Shown: positions 17,244 through 26,575, numbered from the stretch's first letter. The stretch: 36,749 nt of DNA from Bacteroidales bacterium (GCA_024685285.1 JAIKVZ010000049.1:1-36749), one strand, 5' to 3'. Program-made: numbers and translations. The notes: generated by a model not told the origin, from the sequence alone.

Positions 17244-18750
17244 GCAGATTCAACTTCTCGGATGCGGATACCTTGATAAGGGTCTTGTGCTGCCACATCC
17301 ATTTGCAGAGCGGTGAGCGCAACCCGCCTTTGGTGACGTAGGCGTGAATGTAGGGGTGCATTACTATCTTGAGGCGCTTGAACCCTTGCGATGTGAGCAG
17401 GTAGTTGAGGTTCGACTCGATGTCATCGACTACCACCATACTCGACTTTATGGTTCCTGTGCCGTCGCATAGGGGGCATTTCTCTTGCACGTCGACCTCT
17501 ATTACCGGACGTACACGTTGGCGGGTAATCTGCATTAGACCGAACTTGCTGAGAGGCAGTATGGTGTGGCGGGCTTTGTCTTTGGCCATTTCGGTGGTCA
17601 TGAAGTCGAAGAGAGCCTTGCGGTTCTCGGCCCGGTTCATGTCGATGAAGTCGATGATGACAATGCCGCCCATATCGCGCAATCTAAGCTGGCGTGCAAT
17701 CTCTTTGGCAGACTCTATGTTGACTTGCAGAGCTGTGTCTTCCTGACCTTCACCGGCCTTGATGTGGTTGCCGCTGTTGACATCGATGACGTGCATGGCC
17801 TCGGTGTGCTCGACGTATAGGTAGACTCCGGAGCGTATTGTGACAATGCGACCGAATGCACGCCGTATGTCACGCTGTACGCCAAATTGTTCGAAGATGG
17901 GAGTCTCGAGCTTGTAGAGTTTTACAATATCCTCTTTGTCGGGTGCCACAACGTGGATGTATTGGCGAACCTCATCGTAGACCTGCTGGTTGTCAATATA
18001 TATGGTGTTGAACTCGTCGGTGAGCAGATCGCGTAGCAGAGCCGATGCTGTTCCGGGCTCTGAGTGCACTTTGCGTGGCGAGTTGATTTTCTTGATTTCG
18101 GCTGTCATTTGAGCCCACGAGTCGAGCAGTAGGCGCAGGTCGGCATCGAGTTCAGCCACAGTTTTACCCTCGGCCACGGTGCGAACAATAACTCCAAAAC
18201 CTTCGGGTTTTATGCTCTGCATAAGGCGACGCAGACGGTTGCGCTCCTCGTTGCCTTTAATTTTCTGAGAGATAGATATTTTGTTCGAGAAAGGCTCAAG
18301 CACTAAGTAATGCCCTGCAAGCGAAATGTCGCCAGTGAGTTTTGGACCTTTTGTCGAAATGGGTTCCTTTGATATTTGTACCAACACGTACTGCCCAAGA
18401 GTTAGCAGGTCGGACAGATTGCCGATTTTTTCAAGTTCAGGTTCCGGTTTAAATCCTTTAAGTGTGGCTGCCGACGGGTCGCCGTTCATAGCCATCTTTA
18501 GGTATTTGTTGAAGGAGTTGTATGTAGGACCGAGGTCAAGGTAGTGAGAGAATCCGTCTTTATCGCCTCCGAGGTCGATGAAAGCGGCGTTGAGCCCCTG
18601 CATGATTTTGCGCACACGACCAACATATATGTCGCCTACAGCAAAGTTGGCGTTAGCTTTCTCTTTGTGCAACTCAACCAGCAGTTTATCCTCGGTGAGA
18701 GCCATCTGTATCTCGTCACCTGTGGCAGATATGATTAGTTCTTTTGTCAC
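17197..18750 (-). CDS. rng: Ribonuclease G (Rne/Rng family)
   Basis: RNase G is an endoribonuclease acting in rRNA 5'-end maturation and mRNA decay. The 517-residue product has an S1 domain near the N-terminus (about 38-120, NFAVGDIYVGRVRKIMQGLNAAFIDLG). The catalytic metal ligands are in VIDVNSG (Asp323) and IVIIDFIDM (Asp367), and the zinc-link is CPLCDGTG (425-428). It lacks the long RNase E scaffold tail. Upstream lies a 15-bp perfect inverted repeat (18777-18830) that could terminate the preceding transcript or sit in the rng leader. The GH25 gene begins inside its 3' end. Confidence 0.94.
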   Translation of the reverse strand: MTKELIISATGDEIQMALTEDKLLVELHKEKANANFAVGDIYVGRVRKIMQGLNAAFIDLGGDKDGFSHYLDLGPTYNSFNKYLKMAMNGDPSAATLKGFKPEPELEKIGNLSDLLTLGQYVLVQISKEPISTKGPKLTGDISLAGHYLVLEPFSNKISISQKIKGNEERNRLRRLMQSIKPEGFGVIVRTVAEGKTVAELDADLRLLLDSWAQMTAEIKKINSPRKVHSEPGTASALLRDLLTDEFNTIYIDNQQVYDEVRQYIHVVAPDKEDIVKLYKLETPIFEQFGVQRDIRRAFGRIVTIRSGVYLYVEHTEAMHVIDVNSGNHIKAGEGQEDTALQVNIESAKEIARQLRLRDMGGIVIIDFIDMNRAENRKALFDFMTTEMAKDKARHTILPLSKFGLMQITRQRVRPVIEVDVQEKCPLCDGTGTIKSSMVVVDDIESNLNYLLTSQGFKRLKIVMHPYIHAYVTKGGLRSPLCKWMWQHKTLIKVSASEKLNLLDYKFYDATGAEIQM

Positions 18751-18776
18751 TTTGTTGGCAAATGTATATTATTAAA

Positions 18777-18830
18777 TGAAACAAATTACACACTTGGCAA
18801 TATTCTCGCCAGACCGTGTAATTTGTTTCA
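18777..18830 (-). terminator. Long hairpin between the small basic protein gene and rng
   Basis: TGAAACAAATTACAC (18777-18791) and GTGTAATTTGTTTCA (18816-18830) are perfect 15-bp complements. A second stem, TGGC (18795-18798) with GCCA (18808-18811), lies inside the 24-base loop. On the minus strand it is followed by TTTAATAAT. It lies 62 bases after the 29-residue protein gene and 26 bases before the rng ATG, so it is either a terminator or a 5'-leader structure of rng. Confidence 0.65.
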
Positions 18831-18892
18831 GAAGGTTTGTTCTATAGGGCTTAGTTAGCCCCTGAGAAGAAAATCAGTGGAGAATTGTCCGC

Positions 18893-18982
18893 TTATTTCT
18901 TCTTGTGTCTGTTCTTGCGCAAACGTTTTTTACGTTTGTGGGTCGACATTTTGTGTCTTTTGTGCTTTTTTCCGTTAGGCAT
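18893..18982 (-). CDS. 29-residue Lys/Arg/His-rich protein, putative Bacteroidota ribosomal protein
   Basis: The peptide starts MPNGKKHKRHKMSTHKRKKR and ends LRKNRHKKK; about two thirds of its residues are basic. This small protein is strongly conserved in Bacteroidota from memory, beginning MPNGKK and often lying near HU. Its composition is that of a ribosomal RNA-binding peptide, and it may correspond to the bL38 protein seen in the Flavobacterium johnsoniae ribosome, which I could not check. It lies 20 bases downstream of the HU gene on the same strand and before rng, an arrangement fitting translation and RNA metabolism. Confidence 0.8.
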   Translation of the reverse strand: MPNGKKHKRHKMSTHKRKKRLRKNRHKKK

Positions 18983-19002
18983 AGTTGTGATTGTTTATTT
19001 AC

Positions 19003-19290
19003 TTATTTCACAGAGTTTTTCTTGACGTCGACAACAAAAGTCTTGGCGGGTTTGAAAGCGGGGATGTTGTGTGCAGGAATGATGATGGTGGTATTCTTGC
19101 TGATGTTTCGACCCGTCTTTTCAGCTCTTTTCTTAACGATGAAGCTACCAAAGCCACGGAGATAAACGTTTTCGCCGCGCGAGAGCGACTCTTTAATTAC
19201 GGTCATGAACTCTTCAACGGTGGCCTGGATGGCAACCTTCTCAATACCGGTTTTTTGAGCGATGTCCGCTACGATTTCTGCCTTTGTCAT
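19003..19290 (-). CDS. HU family DNA-binding protein
   Basis: This is a nucleoid-associated protein that bends and compacts DNA as a dimer. The 95-residue sequence has the full HU/IHF layout: N-terminal helices (MTKAEIVADIAQKTG), the strand FGSFIVKKRAEKTGRN, the arm region with IIIPAHNIPAFKPAKTF, and a closing helix. The usual GRNP proline is replaced by Ile (GRNI). A promoter-like element lies about 70 bases upstream. Confidence 0.94.
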   Translation of the reverse strand: MTKAEIVADIAQKTGIEKVAIQATVEEFMTVIKESLSRGENVYLRGFGSFIVKKRAEKTGRNISKNTTIIIPAHNIPAFKPAKTFVVDVKKNSVK

Positions 19291-19359
19291 AAACTAAATT
19301 ATTTTTATACTATTAATTATTGATTTTCTTTTAGTTTCGTTTTTGGTCGAAACGGTTTG

Positions 19360-19367
19360 CAAAATTA
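19360..19367 (-). promoter_or_regulatory. -7 promoter element for the HU gene
   Basis: On the minus strand TAATTTTG matches TAnnTTTG, 70 bases before the HU ATG, in a very A/T-rich region (19291-19505). No good -33 TTTG is seen at the right distance. Confidence 0.4.
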
Positions 19368-19505
19368 ATAAATTTTTTTGAAACAATAAAATAAAAAAAT
19401 GATACTAAATCAATTTTTTTTTGCAATATGTCTAATAAATAATTGATTTACAGTAAAATAGTTCAAGTGCTGTTTTTGTGAAAAAAGTTGCTAAACGATT
19501 GAATT

Positions 19506-20369
19506 TTAACATTTAATGGTCGGTTTTGTGAGAATTTTTTGTCCATTGCGTGCAAAAAACAGTGCTAATGCACCCACCGTACAGAGAATTGTGATAATGA
19601 CACCGAACTCAATTGGTTGCTCTGGGTTTAGACTGATCAATCCGCGAGCATTGAGGTAGTTGAGTACAACAATGAGTGCATTGTTTGCAAAGTGGGCGCT
19701 GGCACTGGCCAGTATAGAGCCCGAGGTGCAAAATAGATAGCCTAGAGCTATTCCCAAGGCGAAACGCGGTAGGAAAGCGAAAAGGTCGCCGTGGGCTATG
19801 CTGAATATTGCGGCAGTGATGAGGATTGCCCAGTGTCTGTTCCCGAGCCAGCGTGTGGTTAGTTGCTGCAAGCCTCCGCGGAAGAAAATCTCTTCGCACA
19901 ATGCCGGCATCAATGCTATCACTATCAGATTTGCTACCAAGGCGCCGGTACTTTCACGTTTAAGCATTTGATCCAAAATCTGTTGTGAGGCTTCACCCAC
20001 ATAGCGCAGTTCGGCCTCGAGTTGTGCCAATGGGCCTCCCCAGTGCCACGCATCGTTGAGCTGTGTCAGTGCCTCGCAAGCAGGTACGAGCAACAGCATT
20101 ATAATTGTCGCAGCCAGCGCGTCGGACCATTTTGAGGCTGTGAAGTCGAGTTGCAGCAGACTTTTGACCGGCAGTTTATATATGGCTATTACAAGCACTA
20201 CAGGCACCACAAACATGAGCAACTGACTCATTGCCTGCACAGCCATTAGGTTCGCTGTTGATGTGATGTCTATCCCCAAGGCCGTGGCTGCTGGGCCCAT
20301 TAAGGCTGATATTATCCCCATAGCTAAGCTAAGTGCCAATAGTACCACGATTTGTCTGAACGGTTTCAT
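19506..20369 (-). CDS. CPBP family intramembrane metalloprotease
   Basis: This is a multi-pass membrane protein of the CAAX-protease/bacteriocin-processing (Abi) family. The 287-residue sequence has about eight hydrophobic segments and all three metal-site motifs: EExxxR in CEEIFFRGG (Glu159, Glu160, Arg164), FxxxH in FSIAHGD (His193), and HxxxN in SAHFANN (His226, Asn230). Bacterial members have been linked to peptide processing and bacteriocin self-immunity; nothing next to this gene names a substrate. It lies just downstream of tRNA-Arg on the same strand. Confidence 0.9.
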   Translation of the reverse strand: MKPFRQIVVLLALSLAMGIISALMGPAATALGIDITSTANLMAVQAMSQLLMFVVPVVLVIAIYKLPVKSLLQLDFTASKWSDALAATIIMLLLVPACEALTQLNDAWHWGGPLAQLEAELRYVGEASQQILDQMLKRESTGALVANLIVIALMPALCEEIFFRGGLQQLTTRWLGNRHWAILITAAIFSIAHGDLFAFLPRFALGIALGYLFCTSGSILASASAHFANNALIVVLNYLNARGLISLNPEQPIEFGVIITILCTVGALALFFARNGQKILTKPTIKC

Positions 20370-20429
20370 TTATATTAATGTTATATTTTAAAAAGTGAAC
20401 GTCTTTCGACTGTCCACTTTTGTGTTTTG

Positions 20430-20503
20430 TGACCCCGGAGGGATTCAAACCCACGACTTTCGGAACCGGAATCCGACGTTCTATTCAGCTGAACTACGGG
20501 GCC
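20430..20503 (-). tRNA. tRNA-Arg (anticodon CCG)
   Basis: The minus strand folds into a full cloverleaf. The acceptor stem is GGCCCCG with CGGGGTC, the D-stem GTTC/GAAC, the anticodon stem TCGGA/TCCGA around loop TTCCGGT with anticodon CCG (plus-strand 20467-20469), and the T-arm contains GGTTTGAATCC. The discriminator base is A. No CCA is encoded (CAA follows). Confidence 0.95.
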
Positions 20504-20560
20504 AAGGTCAGTGTTAATAACGTGGCGCTTTTGCATTTATTGTGTACCTGCGAAAAAAAA

Positions 20561-20591
20561 TTGTCAGTACTGTTTTTTTTTCGTAAATTTG
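20561..20591 (+). promoter_or_regulatory. Promoter for mfd
   Basis: TAAATTTG (20584-20591) is an exact -7 element and TTG at 20561-20563 lies 20 bases upstream. The mfd ATG follows only 16 bases after the -7 element, so the transcript should have a very short leader. Confidence 0.65.
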
Positions 20592-20607
20592 CGTTTTTGA
20601 TAATGAT

Positions 20608-23600
20608 ATGCTGCTTACTGATATATACTCTGATTCTCAGTTTGTTGGTTCGGTGTGCGAGGCATTGGAAGCTCCTCGGGCTCGGGTACATGTGGGTGGA
20701 ATGGCTGGCTCGCTACCATCGGTTCTGACTGCAATGCTACACAGACGAGGCCCGGCGGGTTGCCTACTGGCTCTGTTGCCAAACAAGGAGGAAGCCCTCT
20801 GTTTTTTGGGTGATATGGAGTCTCTGCTTGGCGAAACCGAGGCAGAGCCTGACGACCGTACCGCTCTCTTTTTCCCTACCACATACCGTCGTAGCTCAGG
20901 TCACGACTCAGATGAGACTGAAAACGCTAATGTGTTGATGCGCGCATCGGTGGTGCGTCAACTATCGGCAGGGCGCCGCTTGGTTGTTGTAACCTATCCA
21001 GACGCATTGGCCGAAGGTGTAATTTCGAGGCGTACCCTCACAAACAAAATGTTGCAGGTCTCGCAAGGGGCGCAATTAAGTATGGATTTTGTCATGGAGG
21101 TACTGCAGGACTACGATTTTGAGCGTGTAGACTTCGTTGTTGAGCCAGGGCAGTACTCGGTGCGTGGCGGTATCATTGATGTGTTTTCGTTTGCTAGTGA
21201 GCAGCCTGTGCGCATTGAGTTTTTCGATGACGAGGTTGAGTCTTTGCGTTCTTTTGACCCTGCCACCCAACTCTCTGTCCGCAAGCTCGACTCGATCAAT
21301 ATCCTGCCCGATATTGGTAGCCGACAAACGGTTACAGTTGAACAAGAGGTAAACTTGCTTAACTATTTCGGTTCCAACGATGTAATAATCAGCCCAAGCT
21401 TTACTTTAGCAGCCGAGAGAGTTGAGGCTTTGACGGGTTCGTCATCGGTGATGATCAAGCCGTTGCTCGAATGCCGGTTGGTAGAGTATGGTAACAGTTT
21501 CTTCTTCAGCGACTACACCGATATCAAGACTACCTGTGAGCCGCAGCCTGCATTAGGCAAGCGGTTCGATTTGTTGCAGCAGACGTTGCGTCAGTACAGC
21601 GAGCGCGGTTACTCGTTACTTATCACTGTGGGCAGTGAGAGCCAGGAACGTCGTCTGCACAAGGCCCTTGAAGCAGAGGGCTCCGGTCAAACTGATGCCG
21701 TGTCACCGCTCACCGAACAATTGTCGCTCAGCGGAGGTTTCATCGACCACGAGGCTCGAGTTCTTTGCTTTACCGATCACGAAATATTTGAACGCTACCA
21801 CAAATACAGCGTAAGAAACTTTAGCCAGGGACGCGAGGCTCTGACCCTCAAGGAGTTGTTCGAACTTAAGCCTGGCGACTACGTTACTCATATTGACTAC
21901 GGTGTTGGACGTTTCAGCGGTTTGGAGCGCATTACTACGGGGGGGCACACCCAGGAGGTAATAAGGCTTATCTACAAAAATAACGACACTCTCTACATAT
22001 CCATACACGGCTTGCACAAAATTAGCCGTTATGTTGGCAAAGAAGGTGCGACACCCACACTCAATAGGCTCGGGTCGAACACTTGGCAGGCTTTGAAACA
22101 AAGAACTAAACGTCAAGTCAAGGACATAGCCCGTGATCTCATAGCCCTCTATGCCAAGCGAAAAGCCTCGCATGGTTTTGCCTTCAGCGCCGACAGCTAC
22201 TTGCAGGAGCAGCTTGAAGCGTCGTTTATGTACGAGGATACCCCAGATCAGCTCAAAGCTACACGCGCTGTTAAGAATGACATGGAGCAGCCCTCGCCAA
22301 TGGACCGCTTAGTGTGTGGCGACGTAGGCTTCGGCAAAACCGAAGTAGCCATACGTGCTGCTTTCAAAGCTTGCTGCGACTCGAAACAGGTGGCTGTACT
22401 TGTGCCAAGTACCATACTTGCATTCCAGCATTACAACACCTTTAGTGAGCGCCTCAAAGGAATGCCTGTAAGGGTGGAGTACCTCAATCGTTTTCGCTCA
22501 GCACGCGATCGCACCAAGATACTGGCAGATTTGGCAGACGGCAAAATAGACATACTGATAGGTACTCATGCAATAACTAACAAAAAGGTCAAGTTCAAGG
22601 ATCTAGGCTTGCTGATAGTCGATGAGGAACAAAAATTTGGTGTGGCTGTCAAAGAGCGTCTCAAGGAGATGAAGTACGGCGTGGATTGTTTAACACTGAC
22701 AGCAACACCTATTCCGCGCACGTTGCAATTCTCGCTCATGGGCGCGCGCGATATGAGCATAATCCAAACCCCGCCACCCAACAGACAACCCATAGAGACC
22801 GAGCTTCTCGGTTTTGACGAGGCGGCTATTCGCGATGCCATTATGTATGAAATGTCTCGCTCGGGTCAAACTTTTTTCATATCCAACAGGGTAGAGAACC
22901 TTCCAGAAATGGCTGGGCTGGTAAGCCGCTTGGTGCCAGAAGCTAAGGTTGCCATGGCTCACGGCCAGATGGACGGCAAAGAGGTTGAGGAGACTATGCT
23001 ACAGTTCTTGGAGGGCGAGATTGACGTGTTGGTAGCCACATCGATAGTTGAAAACGGACTTGACATTCCTAATGCCAACACCATGATTGTGAACAATGCA
23101 CAGCAATTTGGTTTGAGCGACCTTCATCAGATGCGTGGTCGCGTAGGGCGTAGCAACCGTAAAGCCTTCTGCTACTTACTAATACCTTCGTTTTCGGCAC
23201 TCACACCCGAGGCGCAGAAACGACTCAAGGCTATTGAGGAGTTCTCAAACATAGGCTCCGGTTTCAATATAGCTATGCGTGACCTTGACATACGCGGTGC
23301 CGGAAACATACTTGGTGCCGAGCAGAGCGGTTTCATCAGTGAGATTGGGTACGATATGTATCACAAGATACTCAATGAAGCTATTGAGGAATTGAAATCG
23401 TCAGACTTCAAAGAACTATTTGCTGCCGAAGTTGAGGAAAAGAAAGAATATGTGCAAGAATGCCAGATAGAAACCGACCTAGAGGTGCTACTGCCGGATG
23501 ACTACGTGACTTCGGTGAGTGAACGCTTACTACTTTATCGTGAACTCAATGACTTAGTCACCGATGAAGAACTTGATGCTTATAGAAATCGGCTAATCGA

Positions 23601-23904
23601 CCGTTTTGGACCGCTACCGAAAGCCGCAGAAGAACTGGTAAGCACAATGACATTACGTCGTATGGCTAAAGAGTTTGGCATTGAACGCATTGTGCTAAAA
23701 CAAGACCGTATGATATGCCACTTTGTGGCTGGGCAGGACCACCCGTTCTATCGTTCGGGTAACTTTATGAAAATGATAAGTTATGTGCAGCAACACCCCA
23801 CAGAGGCGAGGCTTAAAGAAAATCCAGACCATCTGTCACTCAGTTGTGCCAATGTATGTTCCATAGCAACCGCTATAGAGCGAATGCATACCTTGGTAAC
23901 ATAA
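20608..23904 (+). CDS. mfd: Transcription-repair coupling factor Mfd
   Basis: Mfd removes RNA polymerase stalled at DNA lesions and recruits UvrA. The 1098-residue protein has a UvrB-like N-terminal part (about 20-330, SVRGGIIDVFSF). It then has the CarD-like RNA-polymerase interaction domain (about 413-475, KPGDYVTHIDYGVGRFSGLE) and a RecG-like helicase with motif I GDVGFGKT (571-578), DEEQ box (672-675) and GRVGRSNRKAFCYLL. The C-terminal TRCF domain includes DDYVTSVSERLLLYREL. The Walker A-like motif is degenerate in the N-terminal module, as expected. Its stop is 6 bases from the end of the convergent feo operon with no terminator between them. Confidence 0.96.
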   Translation: MLLTDIYSDSQFVGSVCEALEAPRARVHVGGMAGSLPSVLTAMLHRRGPAGCLLALLPNKEEALCFLGDMESLLGETEAEPDDRTALFFPTTYRRSSGHDSDETENANVLMRASVVRQLSAGRRLVVVTYPDALAEGVISRRTLTNKMLQVSQGAQLSMDFVMEVLQDYDFERVDFVVEPGQYSVRGGIIDVFSFASEQPVRIEFFDDEVESLRSFDPATQLSVRKLDSINILPDIGSRQTVTVEQEVNLLNYFGSNDVIISPSFTLAAERVEALTGSSSVMIKPLLECRLVEYGNSFFFSDYTDIKTTCEPQPALGKRFDLLQQTLRQYSERGYSLLITVGSESQERRLHKALEAEGSGQTDAVSPLTEQLSLSGGFIDHEARVLCFTDHEIFERYHKYSVRNFSQGREALTLKELFELKPGDYVTHIDYGVGRFSGLERITTGGHTQEVIRLIYKNNDTLYISIHGLHKISRYVGKEGATPTLNRLGSNTWQALKQRTKRQVKDIARDLIALYAKRKASHGFAFSADSYLQEQLEASFMYEDTPDQLKATRAVKNDMEQPSPMDRLVCGDVGFGKTEVAIRAAFKACCDSKQVAVLVPSTILAFQHYNTFSERLKGMPVRVEYLNRFRSARDRTKILADLADGKIDILIGTHAITNKKVKFKDLGLLIVDEEQKFGVAVKERLKEMKYGVDCLTLTATPIPRTLQFSLMGARDMSIIQTPPPNRQPIETELLGFDEAAIRDAIMYEMSRSGQTFFISNRVENLPEMAGLVSRLVPEAKVAMAHGQMDGKEVEETMLQFLEGEIDVLVATSIVENGLDIPNANTMIVNNAQQFGLSDLHQMRGRVGRSNRKAFCYLLIPSFSALTPEAQKRLKAIEEFSNIGSGFNIAMRDLDIRGAGNILGAEQSGFISEIGYDMYHKILNEAIEELKSSDFKELFAAEVEEKKEYVQECQIETDLEVLLPDDYVTSVSERLLLYRELNDLVTDEELDAYRNRLIDRFGPLPKAAEELVSTMTLRRMAKEFGIERIVLKQDRMICHFVAGQDHPFYRSGNFMKMISYVQQHPTEARLKENPDHLSLSCANVCSIATAIERMHTLVT

Positions 23905-23910
23905 GGCTTG

Positions 23911-24111
23911 TCAGAGTTCGCCAGGGTCGACATCTGGCAGGGTGGGGGTATTCTCGCTGCAATGGCATTTGTTGCCACCATAAGGGCATCCGCTGCAATT
24001 ACATCCGCAACCACCTTTGTTTCTGAGGTTTCTCACTATACGCCATCCCGCCAGAACTGTCGCTACGGTAACAATGACGATTACAATTATGGTTTGTGCA
24101 GTGTTACTCAT
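23911..24111 (-). CDS. FeoB-associated Cys-rich membrane protein
   Basis: The 66-residue protein has one membrane segment (TIIVIVIVTVATVLAGW) followed by a cysteine cluster, GGCGCNCSGCPYGGNKCHC (seven Cys). This layout is that of the small FeoB-associated proteins encoded after feoB, whose role is thought to be iron or redox related. Its ATG overlaps the feoB stop by four bases (ATGA at 24108-24111), so the two are translationally coupled. An upstream in-frame ATG at 24156 is rejected because it lies inside feoB. Confidence 0.88.
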   Translation of the reverse strand: MSNTAQTIIVIVIVTVATVLAGWRIVRNLRNKGGCGCNCSGCPYGGNKCHCSENTPTLPDVDPGEL

Positions 24112-26540
24112 AACAATAGCGAGCCTATTTGGAACACAAGTGTAGAAGCTATCCACGCCAGACTAATGGTATATGCCACGGTGAAGAGAGCCCACCGCCA
24201 CCTACCACTTTCGTTTTTGATGGCAACCACTGTGCTAATACAGGGCATATACAATAATATGAATATAAGCATAGACAAAGCCGAGAGTGGTGACATATTG
24301 TTGCGCACCAACTCGCTAATGCGCATCTCGTTGGCACTGTCCTCAAAGTCGCCCTCAAGCAGTTCGGCCTCTTCGCTCGAGGTTGCATATACCACAGCCA
24401 TGGTCGAGGCAACAACCTCTTTGGCACCTATGCCGGCCAGTAGCGACACGCTTTGACGCCAGTCGAATCCACATGGTTTCATTGCTGGCTCAATAGTTTT
24501 GCCAATCTTGGCCATATATGAGTTTTCTGCCTGTTCAATACGGTTGTCGTTAGTGGGGAAGTAACTCAATGCCCATACAATTATAGAGGCTCCAAGTATT
24601 ATGGTGCCCATCTTCTTAAGATATTCCTTACCTTTCTCCCATGTGTGACGCAGAACGGCTTTGGCGGTGGGCATACGGTATGGCGGCAACTCCATTACAA
24701 ACGGTAGGCTTTCGCCTTTGACAAAGAAACGGCTGAATAGTTTTGCCATCAGCACGGCCATGACCATGCCCAACAGATACAGTCCCATTATTACGTAGGC
24801 CGCATACTGGCTAAAGAAGGCGCTGACCAAGATAACGTAAACCGGTATTCGTGCCGAGCAGCTCATCATCGGTATGACCAGCATTGTAAGCAGTCTCGAC
24901 TTGCGATCCTCTATAGTGCGAGTGGCCATGATTGCAGGTACGTTACAGCCGAAACCCATAATCATCGGAATAAAGCTCTTGCCGTGCAATCCCATGCGGT
25001 GCATCAGCTTGTCCATAATGAAAGCCGCACGGGCCATATAACCGCTGTCTTCCATAAAGGAAATGAAGAGGTAAAGAATCAAGATGTTTGGAAGGAAAAC
25101 CAGCACAGACCCCACTCCGGCGATGATTCCGTCGCACAGTAGGCTTTTCAGCGGTCCTTCGTTCATCGCAGAGCCTACCGTTTCGCCCAGCCAGCCAAAG
25201 AGTGATTCGAGCCAATCCATAGGGTACTGACCCAACGCGAAAGTGCACCAGAAGGTGATGAACATGATGATAAGAAAAACCGGGTATCCCAGCCATCGGT
25301 GCGTCACAATGGCATCGATCTTGTCAGTGTGCTTATGGAGGGTGCTTTTTTCGTTCTTTTCATAGCACTCGGCTAATGCACCGCGCACAAAGGCATATTT
25401 GGCATCGGTGATAGCACTCTCGATGTCTTGGTGAGGATGAGGCTCGTTGGCATGTGCCTCACGCACGTGGTCGGCATCGTCGACTGTATGACGATTGCTT
25501 TTCAAATACTCTTCGGCAATCTGGTTGCGCATCTTCAGTACGCTGCCGTCGGGGTCGCGCTCGGCAGTGTATTGCTCTAATTGATGGTCGTTTTCGAGCA
25601 ACTTGATACTGAGAAAACGGGTTGACAGCGAGTCGCTGAAGCCGTGCTCGCGAAGTTCGGTGCGGAGCTGCTTGATACAAGGCTCCAACTGTGGTCCATG
25701 GTTCACATGAATGTGGCGGGTCTTGGTGTCGCGGCCCTCAAAAACCTCGATAATCTTGTCGAACAGGCGGTCTATCCCGTCGCCGTTGCGGCCTGTGGTG
25801 GGCACTATGGGCATACCTAGCAGGGTTGAAAGCTGCTCGATATCGAGTTTGTCACCGCTACGCTGCAATTCATCATACATGTTGAGTGCCATCACCATCG
25901 TGATGTCCATGTCGATAAGCTGCGTGGTGAGGTAGAGGTTTCGCTCCAAGTTGGAACCGTCGACCACGTTTAAAATAATGTCCGGACTTTTCTCGATGAT
26001 GTGTTTGCGCACGTATAGTTCTTCGGGAGAGTAGGCGCTGAGCGAATAGGTGCCCGGCAGGTCGATGAGGTTGAACGTGTAGCCGCCGTGCTCAAAGGTG
26101 CCAACCTTTTCATCAACTGTCACACCGCTGTAGTTGCCTACACGCTCATGGGCGTGGGCGGCGATGTTGAATATACTTGTCTTGCCGCAGTTGGGGTTTC
26201 CCACAAGAGCCACTCGTATGGTGTGCTCGCGATGCTCGGCAATGTGGCGCAGGGCCAGCTCGGGGGCATTGAGCGACTTGAAGTCGTCGTGTTTGACAAT
26301 TTCGCGCTCTGCCTCGCTGGGGGTTACAACCTCAATCTTTTCGGCATCGGATCGGCGCAGCGACACCTCGAAGTTCATTATGCGGTATTTTATGGGGTCG
26401 TTGAGGGGGGCGTTGAGTACCGATTGCACCTCCACGCCTTTGATAAACCCCATCTCGATTATGCGTTTGCGGAATGCGCCGTGGCCCGCCACTCGCACTA
26501 CCACACCTCTGTCACCGGTTTGTAAATCAGATAGTAACAT
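24108..26540 (-). CDS. feoB: FeoA-FeoB fusion, ferrous iron transporter
   Basis: FeoB imports Fe(II) across the inner membrane and is driven or gated by its GTPase domain. The 810-residue protein begins with a FeoA SH3-like domain (about 1-72, LQTGDRGVVVRVAGHGAFRKRIIEMGF). Then comes the G-domain: G1 GNPNCGKT (114-121), switch I with NYSGVTV, G3 DLPG (160-163) and G4 NMYDE (220-224). A spacer with charged, His-rich sequence (about 355-375) follows, then the membrane domain with the Gate motif GCNVPAIMATRTI and a second Gate repeat with GIGAKEVVASTMAV. FeoA-FeoB fusion is common in Bacteroidota. It is cotranscribed with the Cys-rich partner. Confidence 0.96.
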   Translation of the reverse strand: MLLSDLQTGDRGVVVRVAGHGAFRKRIIEMGFIKGVEVQSVLNAPLNDPIKYRIMNFEVSLRRSDAEKIEVVTPSEAEREIVKHDDFKSLNAPELALRHIAEHREHTIRVALVGNPNCGKTSIFNIAAHAHERVGNYSGVTVDEKVGTFEHGGYTFNLIDLPGTYSLSAYSPEELYVRKHIIEKSPDIILNVVDGSNLERNLYLTTQLIDMDITMVMALNMYDELQRSGDKLDIEQLSTLLGMPIVPTTGRNGDGIDRLFDKIIEVFEGRDTKTRHIHVNHGPQLEPCIKQLRTELREHGFSDSLSTRFLSIKLLENDHQLEQYTAERDPDGSVLKMRNQIAEEYLKSNRHTVDDADHVREAHANEPHPHQDIESAITDAKYAFVRGALAECYEKNEKSTLHKHTDKIDAIVTHRWLGYPVFLIIMFITFWCTFALGQYPMDWLESLFGWLGETVGSAMNEGPLKSLLCDGIIAGVGSVLVFLPNILILYLFISFMEDSGYMARAAFIMDKLMHRMGLHGKSFIPMIMGFGCNVPAIMATRTIEDRKSRLLTMLVIPMMSCSARIPVYVILVSAFFSQYAAYVIMGLYLLGMVMAVLMAKLFSRFFVKGESLPFVMELPPYRMPTAKAVLRHTWEKGKEYLKKMGTIILGASIIVWALSYFPTNDNRIEQAENSYMAKIGKTIEPAMKPCGFDWRQSVSLLAGIGAKEVVASTMAVVYATSSEEAELLEGDFEDSANEMRISELVRNNMSPLSALSMLIFILLYMPCISTVVAIKNESGRWRWALFTVAYTISLAWIASTLVFQIGSLLL

Positions 26541-26567
26541 GGTTTAGTCCGTTTAGTGTTTGTTTTG

Positions 26568-26575
26568 CAAAATTA
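26568..26575 (-). promoter_or_regulatory. -7 promoter element for feoAB
   Basis: On the minus strand TAATTTTG matches TAnnTTTG, 28 bases before the feoB ATG. The -33 region is not well conserved. No clear Fur-type palindrome was seen in 26541-26696. Confidence 0.45.

Noticed and set aside
23905..23910. Bidirectional terminator between mfd and the feo operon
   Set aside because: Only six bases separate the convergent stops and no stem was found there.
24111..24156. 15-residue N-terminal extension on the Cys-rich Feo protein
   Set aside because: It lies inside feoB in another frame; the ATG at 24111 overlaps the feoB stop in the usual ATGA manner and directly precedes the membrane segment.
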